From assembly GCF_014333525.1 (NCBI RefSeq), contig NZ_JACSCX010000007.1, forward strand, positions 1 through 64,000: a DNA stretch of 64,000 nucleotides, written 5' to 3'. This stretch comes from Hymenobacter puniceus (lineage in GTDB: Bacteria; Bacteroidota; Bacteroidia; Cytophagales; Hymenobacteraceae). Position 1 is the stretch's first letter, and every line of letters starts with the position of its first letter. The position numbers were made by a program, and so were the translations under genes. The notes under the pieces are model-generated. The model had not been told where the DNA came from and did no database searches. It saw only the letters and a list, made by a program, of their open reading frames with translations. Shown in pieces: positions 8,663-15,503 of the stretch.

Positions 8663-9673
8663 CTACCCCCCAATCGTGCTCATCGACTCGAAGCTGAGCT
8701 GGTGCAACGGGCGCTGGCTCTCGGCCTCAAAGCCATTGGCGGCGCGGTTGCGGAACGCCGATTTTAGGGCCTCGACAATCTGCTCATCAGAGGAGCCGCC
8801 GCGCAGCAACGCCCGGATATCGAGCACGCCTTGGTCGTAGAGGCAGGTTTTGAGGCCACCCTCGGCGGTGAGGCGGATGCGGTTGCAGGTGCCGCAGAAG
8901 GTGCGCGAATAGGCGGCAATGATGCCCAAACGGCCCTGATGACCAGCTACAGTGTAGTGCGAGGCCGTATCGCCGGAGCGGGTGGCCACAGGCGTCAGCT
9001 CGCCCAGGTTCAGTGCCAGGTGCTCCCGGATGCGGTGATGATTCCAGGGCAGTGAGGCCGCATCGTGGCTGCCGCCGTTGAAGGGCATTTCCTCGATAAA
9101 GCGCACATCTACGGGCAGGTCGCGGGTCAACTCGGCCAGCGGCAGCAAGTCTTGCGTGTTCTGCCCGTCCATCACCACGGCATTGATTTTCACCCGAATA
9201 CCGGCCGCCAGCAGTGCGTAGAACGTGTCGAGTACACGGGGCAGCTCGTCGCGGCGGGTGATACTGGCGAACCGGGCGCGGTCCAAGGTGTCAAGGCTCA
9301 GGTTCACGGCTTTCACACCTATGCGGGCCAGCTCGGGCACGTGGGGCGCGGTGAGCACGCCGTTGGTGGTCATGGTCAACTCCTCGATGCCCGGAATCTG
9401 GCTGAGACGATCCATAAACGGCACTAAGTCGCGGCGTACGAAAGGCTCCCCGCCGGTCAGACGCACTTTGCGTACGCCCAGCCCGGCCATGACAGCCACC
9501 AGCCGCTCCATTTCCTCGTAGGTCAGCAATTCCTGCTTAGGCAGATATTTGATGCCTTCTTCGGGCATGCAGTAGAAGCAGCGCAGGTTGCACCGGTCCG
9601 TGACGGCCAGCCGCAGGTATTCCAGCGGGCGGCCATGGTTATCAAACAGAACGGAAGGTACGGGAGCAGACAT
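8663..9673 (-). CDS. moaA: MoaA, GTP 3',8-cyclase
   Basis: Radical-SAM enzyme that, with MoaC, turns GTP into cyclic pyranopterin monophosphate, the first step of molybdenum-cofactor synthesis. From the ATG at 9673 the protein is 336 residues. The N-terminal cluster cysteines are Cys28, Cys32 and Cys35 in DRCNLRCFYCMPEEG. LTGGEPFVRRDL and the C-terminal FCGTCNRIRLTAEGGLKTCL, which binds the second cluster, follow. The chain ends in Gly-Gly (STIGG), the functional tail of MoaA. An ATG at 9796 adds 41 Cys/Arg-rich residues unlike any MoaA and is rejected. It is divergent from moaD. Confidence 0.96.
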   Translation of the reverse strand: MSAPVPSVLFDNHGRPLEYLRLAVTDRCNLRCFYCMPEEGIKYLPKQELLTYEEMERLVAVMAGLGVRKVRLTGGEPFVRRDLVPFMDRLSQIPGIEELTMTTNGVLTAPHVPELARIGVKAVNLSLDTLDRARFASITRRDELPRVLDTFYALLAAGIRVKINAVVMDGQNTQDLLPLAELTRDLPVDVRFIEEMPFNGGSHDAASLPWNHHRIREHLALNLGELTPVATRSGDTASHYTVAGHQGRLGIIAAYSRTFCGTCNRIRLTAEGGLKTCLYDQGVLDIRALLRGGSSDEQIVEALKSAFRNRAANGFEAESQRPLHQLSFESMSTIGG

Positions 9674-9854
9674 ACTCGGCAAGGAAAAACAACGCTGCGC
9701 ACGGCAGCAGCAAAACAAACAACGTAAACTAGTCTTTTCCGTTCGGGAAAAGGCCGCCCGGCACTGGCCTAACTGGCTTTTCTTTGCCCGGTGCAAACTT
9801 TACCACCCGCATCGGACCCAGCCACGGGCTTCATATAGCACTACTAGATAACCA

Positions 9855-10097
9855 ATGAACCTGAAAATTGCTTTGTTTGGCATTGCCCGCGAAATAGTAG
9901 GACACTCTACGCTGGAAGTAACGGCTCCGGAGGGTCAGTCGGCCCAGGGCCTGCTTCATGATCTGCACGCCCGCTACCCCGAGCTGGCCCGCCTCACCAG
10001 TCTCGCCGTAGCCGTCAACAACGAGTACGCCGCCGATGATACGCCGCTCCAGGAACGCGACGAAATAGCCCTGATTCCGCCGGTAAGCGGCGGGTAA
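9855..10097 (+). CDS. moaD: MoaD, molybdopterin synthase small subunit
   Basis: Ubiquitin-fold sulfur carrier of molybdopterin synthase. 80 residues, the usual length, starting NLKIALFGIAREIVG and ending IALIPPVSGG. The final Gly-Gly is the residue pair adenylated by MoeB and then thiocarboxylated. The moaE gene follows on the same strand, separated by a palindromic repeat whose first bases include the stop codon. Confidence 0.95.
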   Translation: MNLKIALFGIAREIVGHSTLEVTAPEGQSAQGLLHDLHARYPELARLTSLAVAVNNEYAADDTPLQERDEIALIPPVSGG

Positions 10098-10274
10098 AAT
10101 CAGAACGTCATTCCGAACTTGCGAAGAATGACGCGTGCTGACGCTGTGAGAGTATTTTAACGAAGCGGAAGAGTTGCTTCGGCAAGCTGCCGCCAGATGA
10201 AGCATGATTGTTCCTTCCTAACAACGTCAGCACGCAAGATTCCTCGCTCCGTTCGGAATGACGTTCTGTTTTAC
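10096..10274. repeat. Palindromic repeat between moaD and moaE (CATTCCGAAC type)
   Basis: The outer arms are AATCAGAACGTCATTCCGAAC (10099-10119) and its near-complement GTTCGGAATGACGTTCT (10251-10267). Inner words GCGTGCTGACG and CGTCAGCACGC also pair. Total length is about 180 bases. It spans almost the whole moaD-moaE gap and contains the ATG at 10258. Confidence 0.75.
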
Positions 10275-10308
10275 TTTTCACCACTCTCTTCATCACTTAC
10301 CCCTTCCC

Positions 10309-10728
10309 TTGATTCACATCGACCTCACCGACCAACCCATTGACGTAACGGCTGCTTTGCGTAGCGTGGAGTCCGATGGAGCCGGGGCTATCAACACGTT
10401 CATCGGCACGGTCCGCAACAAGAGCACCGGCCGCCCCGTGGTGCGCCTCGAATACGAAGCCTACGACAGCATGGCCCTGCACCAGCTCCGCAAAGTAGCC
10501 GAGCAAGCCGCCGAGCAGTGGCCAATGGTGGAAAACATAACCGTAATCCACCGCAAAGGCACTCTCCACATCGGCGACGTGGCCGTGGTGGTAGCCGTAT
10601 CCACGCCGCACCGCGCCGAGAGCTTCGCCGCCTGCCAGTACATCATCGACACCCTGAAACAGGTGGTCACCATCTGGAAAAAGGAGTTCTATGAGGACGG
10701 CGACGTGTGGGTAGCGGCGCACCCGTAA
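10309..10728 (+). CDS. moaE: MoaE, molybdopterin synthase catalytic subunit
   Basis: Large subunit of molybdopterin synthase, which adds the dithiolene sulfurs from MoaD thiocarboxylate to cPMP. GAINTFIGTVRNKSTGRPV, LEYEAYDSMALHQL, HRKGTLHIGDVAVVVAVSTPHR and the lysine-bearing IWKKEFYEDGDVWV are family signatures. The open frame reaches an ATG at 10258, but that codon is inside the palindromic repeat and the 17 residues it would add (His/Leu/Pro-rich) do not match the family. TTG at 10309 gives 139 residues starting IHIDLTDQPIDV and is my choice; it needs checking because TTG starts are uncommon. Confidence 0.94.
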   Translation: MIHIDLTDQPIDVTAALRSVESDGAGAINTFIGTVRNKSTGRPVVRLEYEAYDSMALHQLRKVAEQAAEQWPMVENITVIHRKGTLHIGDVAVVVAVSTPHRAESFAACQYIIDTLKQVVTIWKKEFYEDGDVWVAAHP

Positions 10729-10763
10729 CGATTACTGAAATCATTGGCTTTCAGGTAAAAGCT

Positions 10764-10864
10764 AGAACGTCATGCTGAGCTTGCCGAAGTATCTCTACCG
10801 CAGTGCTATTCTATTTGATTAGCACTGTGGTAGAGATACTTCGGCAAGCTCAGCATGACGTTCT
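10764..10864. repeat. Near-perfect 44-bp-arm palindrome after moaE
   Basis: Arms 10764-10807 and 10821-10864 are complementary at 43 of 44 positions around a 13-base AT-rich loop. The outer word is AGAACGTCATGCTGAGCTTG. A further partial copy (GGAATGACGTTCT) ends at about 10920. The same family recurs at 51449 and in decayed form elsewhere. Confidence 0.9.
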
Positions 10865-10930
10865 GTTTTGCGCTTCAACTTCAGCACGCGGGCTTCCTCG
10901 CAGGCTCGGAATGACGTTCTTTCTTCCGCG

Positions 10931-12109
10931 TTACTCCAGTTCCTGCCGCACCTGCTCGGCTTCCTCGGGCGTGTTCACGTTGCGCAGCTCCTGGGGGGCG
11001 GGGGCGGGCAGCACGGCTACGTCGGAGTTGATGAGGGTTTTGCGGGGGCAGCTGTAGCCTAGGCTCAGGAAGCGCAGCAGCTGCGGGTAGCTGGCCGGCT
11101 CCCAGATGGTGATCAGCGGCTCGGGCCACTCGTTCTCGGGGCTTTGGAAAGCCGTGGCGAGGCGGGCCGGCTGGCGGTGCTGCACGAGGTGGGCCAGAGT
11201 GGTTTCAGAGAGGAACGGCAGGTCACAGGCCACCACCAGCCAGGCGGCGTTGGGGTCGAGACGCATCGCCGAAAGGATACCACTGAGCGGGCCGAGGTCG
11301 GCAAACGTATCGGGCAGGGGGCGCAGGCCGGCGTATTCCAGCTCCACTATCTGGTCGGGGCGGCAGGAAACGTGTACGTCCTGGCAGAAAGGTGCCAGCA
11401 GCTCGGCGGCGTAGGCGCGCTGCTCCTGGCCGTGGTAGGTGAGCTTGCCCTTATCCTGCCCCATGCGCTGGCTGCGGCCGCCAGCCAGCACGAGGCCCCG
11501 CAACGGCGGCGCAGCAGCTTGCCACTCCTCTTGAATCAGCTGGGTAATGGCGGCGGTATCATGCAAAGGCAGGATGGGCACGTTGGCCTCGGCCAGATGG
11601 GCGCGCAGGTAGGCGGGCACCTCCGTCACACCTTCAGGCAAAAGCAGGGCGCGCACGTCGGTAAGGCGGTCCAGCTTCTTCTCCACGGGCTTGGCGGGGT
11701 CGAGAATGACGAGTTGCCGGGCGGCGCGGAAGTGGTTGCCGTTCACGAGCACCAGGTTTTGGTGCAGCAGCAGCTCGGGCTGGCTGAACCGGTCGAGGGG
11801 CCGCTTCACATCGAGCCTGGTGAAGGTGATTTTGTCGGTCAGCTCGGCCGCAGCGCCGGCCTGCAGGATGGCATCCTGACCGCCGCTGCCACCCTGGGCC
11901 GCATCGTCGCCAGCGGCGTGGTCGGCATCTACGTAGGCCACGCGCAGGGTATCGGACAGCAGCGGCACCAGCCGGGCCGCCAGCTCCTTGATGCGGCCAC
12001 AGGGCGCACCCAGAATAGCCAGCTCGTGCCGGCCAAACTCGCCCATAATGGGGCGGGTCAGGTGGGCGTGCTTGGTGCGGGGTTTCTCGGAGGGGGCGTT
12101 ATCCGGCAT
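10931..12109 (-). CDS. mobA: MobB-like / MobA fusion, molybdenum cofactor guanylyltransferase
   Basis: The C-terminal half (about residues 190-392) is MobA: LRGLVLAGGRSQRMGQDKGKL is the nucleotide-binding signature, followed by LPDTFADLGPLSGILSAM and VVACDLPFLSETTLAHL. It couples GMP to molybdopterin. The N-terminal half (ELAILGAPCGRIKELAARL, then VAYVDADH) has the order of MobB, but the P-loop glycine spacing and the lysine-threonine pair are lost, so ATP/GTP hydrolysis is doubtful. The start at 12109 lies inside the last codons of moaC (11-base overlap), pointing to coupled translation. The ATG at 12223 is discarded because the extra residues run backwards through moaC in another frame. Confidence 0.88.
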   Translation of the reverse strand: MPDNAPSEKPRTKHAHLTRPIMGEFGRHELAILGAPCGRIKELAARLVPLLSDTLRVAYVDADHAAGDDAAQGGSGGQDAILQAGAAAELTDKITFTRLDVKRPLDRFSQPELLLHQNLVLVNGNHFRAARQLVILDPAKPVEKKLDRLTDVRALLLPEGVTEVPAYLRAHLAEANVPILPLHDTAAITQLIQEEWQAAAPPLRGLVLAGGRSQRMGQDKGKLTYHGQEQRAYAAELLAPFCQDVHVSCRPDQIVELEYAGLRPLPDTFADLGPLSGILSAMRLDPNAAWLVVACDLPFLSETTLAHLVQHRQPARLATAFQSPENEWPEPLITIWEPASYPQLLRFLSLGYSCPRKTLINSDVAVLPAPAPQELRNVNTPEEAEQVRQELE

Positions 12110-12587
12110 GATGAAAGTCCTGTTTGCCGCCGGTTTTGCTGACGAGGCGGGTTTCCTGAATGAGAATGTCGTGCGAGAGGGCCTTGCACATGTCGTAGAT
12201 AGTGAGGGCCGCCACCGAAGCACCGGTCAGGGCCTCCATTTCCACCCCGGTTTTGCCGGTTACGGTGGCCGTGCACTCAATCAGCACGGCGTCAGGGCCG
12301 TCCACTTCAATGGTTACCTGGCAGTTATCCAGGCCCAGCGGGTGGCACAGCGGAATCAGCTCGGAGGTGCGCTTGGCCCCCATGATGCCGGCTAGAATAG
12401 CCGTCTGGAACACGGGTCCTTTGCGGGTCGGCAGGTCGCCTTCCTTCACCAGCGCCATGATTTCGGGGCCGAGGACCACCCGGCTGCGGGCCCGCGCTAC
12501 ACGACGGGTGGGTTGTTTGGCGCCCACGTCCACCATGGCGGGCTGGCCGGCGTCGTTGAGGTGGGTGAGTTTAGCGGAGTCAGACAT
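12099..12587 (-). CDS. moaC: MoaC, cyclic pyranopterin monophosphate synthase
   Basis: Second enzyme of cofactor synthesis, rearranging the MoaA product to cPMP. From the ATG at 12587 it has 162 residues, the usual size. Signatures: LTHLNDAGQPAMVDVGAK, KGPVFQTAILAGIMGAKRT, LIPLCHPLGLD, VTGKTGVEMEALTGASVAALTIYDMCKAL and KTGGK at the end. The lysine and aspartate residues of the active site (K in KTGGK, D in YDMCKA) are in place. It is followed by mobA with an 11-base overlap. A palindrome with AAGCTTCAGCTT lies in the leader. Confidence 0.96.
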   Translation of the reverse strand: MSDSAKLTHLNDAGQPAMVDVGAKQPTRRVARARSRVVLGPEIMALVKEGDLPTRKGPVFQTAILAGIMGAKRTSELIPLCHPLGLDNCQVTIEVDGPDAVLIECTATVTGKTGVEMEALTGASVAALTIYDMCKALSHDILIQETRLVSKTGGKQDFHHAG

Positions 12588-12593
12588 ACGGGG

Positions 12594-12611
12594 CACAAGC
12601 TTCAGCTTGTG
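12594..12611. promoter_or_regulatory. Palindrome in the moaC leader (CAAGCTNCAGCTTG)
   Basis: CACAAGCTTCAGCTTGTG is an 18-base palindrome directly in front of moaC. A close match (GCAAGCTACAGCTTGT) stands at the moeA start. It may be an operator shared by the cofactor genes, or a short dispersed repeat. Confidence 0.4.
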
Positions 12612-12640
12612 AGTGAGGAAAGTGGAGAGTAAGGCCTGTA

Positions 12641-12648
12641 CGAAGGTA
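12641..12648 (-). promoter_or_regulatory. -7 element upstream of moaC
   Basis: TACCTTCG on the minus strand, seven of eight matches to TAnnTTTG. A clear -33 element is not visible; sequence upstream is occupied by the repeat at 12661. It would give a leader of about 50 bases that includes the palindrome. Confidence 0.4.
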
Positions 12649-12660
12649 CCGCCCGGAAAG

Positions 12661-12740
12661 TAGCGCGAACTTTGCAGTTCGCGTCCCCGCGCCGTTCGGG
12701 CGGCTGTCGTTCCGGGGCGCGGACTACAAAGTTCGCGCTA
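12661..12740. repeat. Palindromic repeat, GTAGCGCGAACTTTG family, upstream of rtcB
   Basis: Left arm TAGCGCGAACTTTGCAG (from 12661) faces CTACAAAGTTCGCGCTA (ending 12740), with a GC-rich core containing CCGCGCCGTTCGGGCGGC. A very close copy stands at 13968-14047 on the other side of rtcB. Confidence 0.85.
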
Positions 12741-12764
12741 CTGCGCGCTGTTCCGGCAGTCGGT

Positions 12765-12792
12765 GCCGCGCTGGTTATCTAACCAGCGCGGC
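12765..12792. terminator. Strong GC hairpin upstream of rtcB
   Basis: GCCGCGCTGGTTA pairs perfectly with TAACCAGCGCGGC around two bases, extended outside by CGGT/ACCG with one bulge. On the plus strand TTTTTT follows about 12 bases later. It could be a terminator, an mRNA-stability hairpin or another repeat; no gene ends just before it. Confidence 0.5.
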
Positions 12793-12914
12793 TACCGGAT
12801 TAATTTTTTCAGCATCTTTGCAACGGTCTATGCTGAGACCCTGAAGATTGCGCGCCCACTATGCGGCTGCTCCCCGAGGCGCGCCCCGCTTATTCATTTC
12901 GTAAAGAAGACTCC

Positions 12915-13955
12915 GTGAAAACAGTCTATTTCACGGATTGTAGCGCCGTGGAGCAGAACGCGCTACAGTCCCTGCTCGCCTTCGAGCACCAACCCACCAT
13001 CGGCCGGATTGCCGTATTCCCCGATATTCATTACTGCTCCGAGCGGTCCATCCCGGTAGGGGTGGCCTTCCAGACCACCGACGTTTTCTACCCGCTGGTG
13101 ACTGGCAAGGACATGGGCTGTGGAGTGGCCTACCTGCGCATTCCCCGGGCGCAGGTGCTGCGCCCGTTCGATAAAGCCCGCCACTACCGGGCCCTGGAGC
13201 GGGAGGTGCACCGCATGACCGACGAGGGCTTGGGCGGCGGCAACCACTTCCTGTCGCTGGAAGAATCGGCCGAGTACCTGTACGTCATCGTGCACACCGG
13301 GAGCCGCAACCTAGGCGTGTACATGCACCAGGAAAACGTCCGGCTGCTTCAAGTGCACAACCCCGGTCAGGAATGGCTGCCGCTTGACGTGGCCACCCTG
13401 GCGTACCAGCAGGAGTACGAGCGGGTGCTCACGTACGCGGCCAGCCGGCGGCAGGAGTTTCTGGCCAAAACCTACGACTTCCTGCGCCGCAACCAGTACG
13501 TGACCGGGGGCACTCCCGTAGTGGCCGACAGCTGCCACAACCTGCTCGAATTTACACCCCAGGGCGTGATTCACCGCAAAGGCAGCACCCAACTGCCGGC
13601 CAGTGGCGAGGTGGTCATTCCGCTATCAATGAGCCGGGGCTCCCTCATCGTGCGGGTCAACCCCTGGCACGCTGCCGCCGAAGCCGCCCTCTGGAGCTGC
13701 GCCCACGGCGCGGGTCGGCAGTTGAGCCGCACCGATACGCTCAAATTCTGGCACTCGCTCAAAAAGGCAGAAAAGGACGCGTATCGGCAGCGCTTCCCAG
13801 AACTGCTCAACCGCCAGGGCGACTTCGACAGCAGCATACTGCAAGAGTTCGACTTCGCCTACAAAGACTCCGACGCGCTGCTGGCCACCCAGCCCCACCT
13901 CATCCGCTGCGACGAAACAACGCCCCTCGTAACCGTGAAATTCACCGGCGTGTAG
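12915..13955 (+). CDS. rtcB: RtcB-family RNA-splicing ligase
   Basis: Joins RNA 3'-phosphate or 2',3'-cyclic phosphate ends to 5'-OH ends using GTP and manganese. Numbered from the upstream ATG at 12861, the metal ligands are Cys87 (GKDMGCGV), His129 (GGGNHF), His145 (HTGSR) and His226 (DSCHN), and His282 in SCAHGAGRQLSR is the guanylylated histidine. HRKGSTQLPASG and SMSRGSLIV also match. The frame from 12861 gives 364 residues; GTG at 12915 gives 346 starting KTVYFTDCSAVEQN and looks more natural. It is short compared with E. coli RtcB (408). It interrupts the molybdenum-cofactor genes and is bracketed by two copies of one palindromic repeat. Confidence 0.93.
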   Translation: MKTVYFTDCSAVEQNALQSLLAFEHQPTIGRIAVFPDIHYCSERSIPVGVAFQTTDVFYPLVTGKDMGCGVAYLRIPRAQVLRPFDKARHYRALEREVHRMTDEGLGGGNHFLSLEESAEYLYVIVHTGSRNLGVYMHQENVRLLQVHNPGQEWLPLDVATLAYQQEYERVLTYAASRRQEFLAKTYDFLRRNQYVTGGTPVVADSCHNLLEFTPQGVIHRKGSTQLPASGEVVIPLSMSRGSLIVRVNPWHAAAEAALWSCAHGAGRQLSRTDTLKFWHSLKKAEKDAYRQRFPELLNRQGDFDSSILQEFDFAYKDSDALLATQPHLIRCDETTPLVTVKFTGV

Positions 13956-13958
13956 CCA

Positions 13959-14057
13959 ACCTGGTTGTAGCGTAAACTTTGCAGTTCGCGCCCCCGCGCC
14001 GTTCGGGCGGCTGTCTTTCGGGGGGGCGAACTACAAGGTCCGCGCTACAACCGGGTT
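13959..14057. repeat. Palindromic repeat, GTAGCGCGAACTTTG family, downstream of rtcB
   Basis: AACCTGGTTGTAGCG (from 13959) faces CGCGCTACAACCGGGTT (ending 14057). The core repeats the words TTTGCAGTTCGCG and CCGCGCCGTTCGGGCGGCTGTC of the copy at 12661-12740 almost base for base. Confidence 0.85.
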
Positions 14058-14085
14058 GCCTGCACGAGGTTACCGGCGTATATAT

Positions 14086-14175
14086 AGACGCGACCCTTCG
14101 CGTCTCGTCGTTGCTGATGTTGTTTAATCTGCGCAATACCGGCCGGCCAACGACGAGACGCGAAGGGTCGCGTCT
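14086..14175. repeat. 27-bp perfect inverted repeat (AGACGCGACCCTTCG)
   Basis: Arms 14086-14112 and 14149-14175 are exactly complementary over 27 bases around a 36-base spacer. The arm itself contains the shorter repeat GACGCGA..TCGCGTC. It is a third palindrome family, unrelated in sequence to the one ending 29 bases earlier. Confidence 0.9.
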
Positions 14176-14225
14176 CCACATCCGCCATTCCTAACAACCA
14201 GCCCATTTTCCCGTTGAGAAACGGC

Positions 14226-14251
14226 GCAAGCTACAGCTTGTTCTACCTTCG
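14226..14251 (+). promoter_or_regulatory. moeA promoter -7 element with adjacent palindrome
   Basis: The palindrome GCAAGCTACAGCTTGT (14226-14241) is two bases upstream of TACCTTCG (14244-14251). The -7 box ends five bases before the ATG at 14257, so the moeA message would have almost no leader. A regulator on the palindrome would block polymerase. No -33 box at normal spacing was found. Confidence 0.45.
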
Positions 14252-14256
14252 TGCCT

Positions 14257-15483
14257 ATGATTTCCGTTGCTGAAGCCACCCGCCTCGTTGCCGCCACCAT
14301 CCGCCCGCTGGGCGTGGAGCATCTTTCCCTGAGCCTCGCCGCCGGCCGCATGCTGCGCGAAGATTTGCGCGCCGACCGGGATTTTCCGCCCTTCAACCGG
14401 GTAGCTATGGATGGCATGGCCGTGCAGTTTGCAGCTTTAGCGGCGGGCCAGACGGAATTCCGCATCGACAGCACGCAGTTTGCCGGCCAGTTGCCACAGC
14501 CACTTTGCGAGGCCACGGCAGCTGTGGAAATCATGACCGGGGCCATGCTGCCGCCTGGCGTCGATACCGTGATTCGCTACGAGGACCTCACGTTCCGCAC
14601 CGATGCGGCGGGACAGCGCTGGGCCACCGTGCAGACGCTGCCGCCCCGGGCCGGCCACAATGTGCACCCCCAGGCCGCCGACCGCCGCCAGGGTGACTTG
14701 CTGGTGCCCGCCGGTACGCGCCTGGAGCCGGCTGAAGTAGCAGTGGCCGCCACCGTGGGCGCGGCCACCGTAGCTGTATCGCGCCGCCCCCAGGTGGCCG
14801 TGGTGAGCACCGGCGACGAGTTGGTGCCCATCACTGAGCAGCCCCAGGCCCACCAGATCCGCCGCTCCAACGCCCTGATGCTACAAGCCGCCGCCGAAGC
14901 CGCCGGAGCCCGCACCGAAATCTTCCACTTCGATGACGACCCCGCCGCGCTGCGCCAGGGTTTGCCCGCGTTGCTGGCCGGATTCGATGCGGTGGTGCTC
15001 AGTGGGGGCGTGTCGATGGGCAAGGCCGATTTTCTGCCGGGAGTGCTGCGGGAGTTGGGCGTGGAGCAGGTGTTTCATGAGGTGAAGCAGCGGCCGGGCA
15101 AGCCGTTCTGGTTCGGGCAGCAGCCCGGCGGGGCGGTGGTGTTTGCGCTGCCCGGCAACCCGGTGTCCACGTTCGTGAACTTCTACCGCTATGCCCGGCC
15201 CTGGCTGCTGGCTGTGCAGCAGCCCGTCGGCACCTCGGCCGCCGGAGCCGGGCCCATGCCCGCCGTCCTCACCCACCCCATCGACTTCAAGCCGCCCATG
15301 ACGCACTTTCTGCTGGTGAGCCTGGAGGCCGGCCCCGACGGCTGCCTGCTGGCCACCCCCGAGCGGGCCGGCGGCTCCGGCGACATGGCCAGCCTACTCA
15401 CCTCCAGTGGCTTCCTGGAGCTACCGCCGGAACAGGAGCACTTCCCTGCGGGCACGGTGCTGCCAGTGTGGCGGTTTCGGTAG
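14257..15483 (+). CDS. moeA: MoeA, molybdopterin molybdotransferase
   Basis: Inserts molybdate into adenylated molybdopterin. 408 residues from the ATG at 14257 (a GTG six bases earlier overlaps the -7 box). Domain landmarks in order: MISVAEATRLV, PPFNRVAMDGMAV (domain 3 loop), ATAAVEIMTGAMLPPGVDTVIRYED in two parts, VAVVSTGDELVPI, SGGVSMGKADFLP (the MoCF-binding domain) and VFALPGNPVSTFVNFYR, followed by the beta-barrel C-terminal domain. All signature acidic and glycine residues are present. It is the last cofactor gene on the plus strand and converges with a TPR protein gene 20 bases away. Confidence 0.95.
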   Translation: MISVAEATRLVAATIRPLGVEHLSLSLAAGRMLREDLRADRDFPPFNRVAMDGMAVQFAALAAGQTEFRIDSTQFAGQLPQPLCEATAAVEIMTGAMLPPGVDTVIRYEDLTFRTDAAGQRWATVQTLPPRAGHNVHPQAADRRQGDLLVPAGTRLEPAEVAVAATVGAATVAVSRRPQVAVVSTGDELVPITEQPQAHQIRRSNALMLQAAAEAAGARTEIFHFDDDPAALRQGLPALLAGFDAVVLSGGVSMGKADFLPGVLRELGVEQVFHEVKQRPGKPFWFGQQPGGAVVFALPGNPVSTFVNFYRYARPWLLAVQQPVGTSAAGAGPMPAVLTHPIDFKPPMTHFLLVSLEAGPDGCLLATPERAGGSGDMASLLTSSGFLELPPEQEHFPAGTVLPVWRFR

Positions 15484-15503
15484 AGGACAGAATGGAGCAT
15501 AAA

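Noticed and set aside
9674..9854. Moco riboswitch between moaA and moaD
   Set aside because: Only a short hairpin (TTTTCC-GTTC-GGGAAAA) is present; conserved Moco-motif elements were not found.
10764..10930. Palindromes considered as CRISPR repeats
   Set aside because: Copies are dispersed and inverted, not regularly spaced direct repeats; no cas gene is present.
12641..14175. Insertion sequence carrying rtcB
   Set aside because: No transposase gene or target-site duplication could be seen; only the bracket of repeats is reported.
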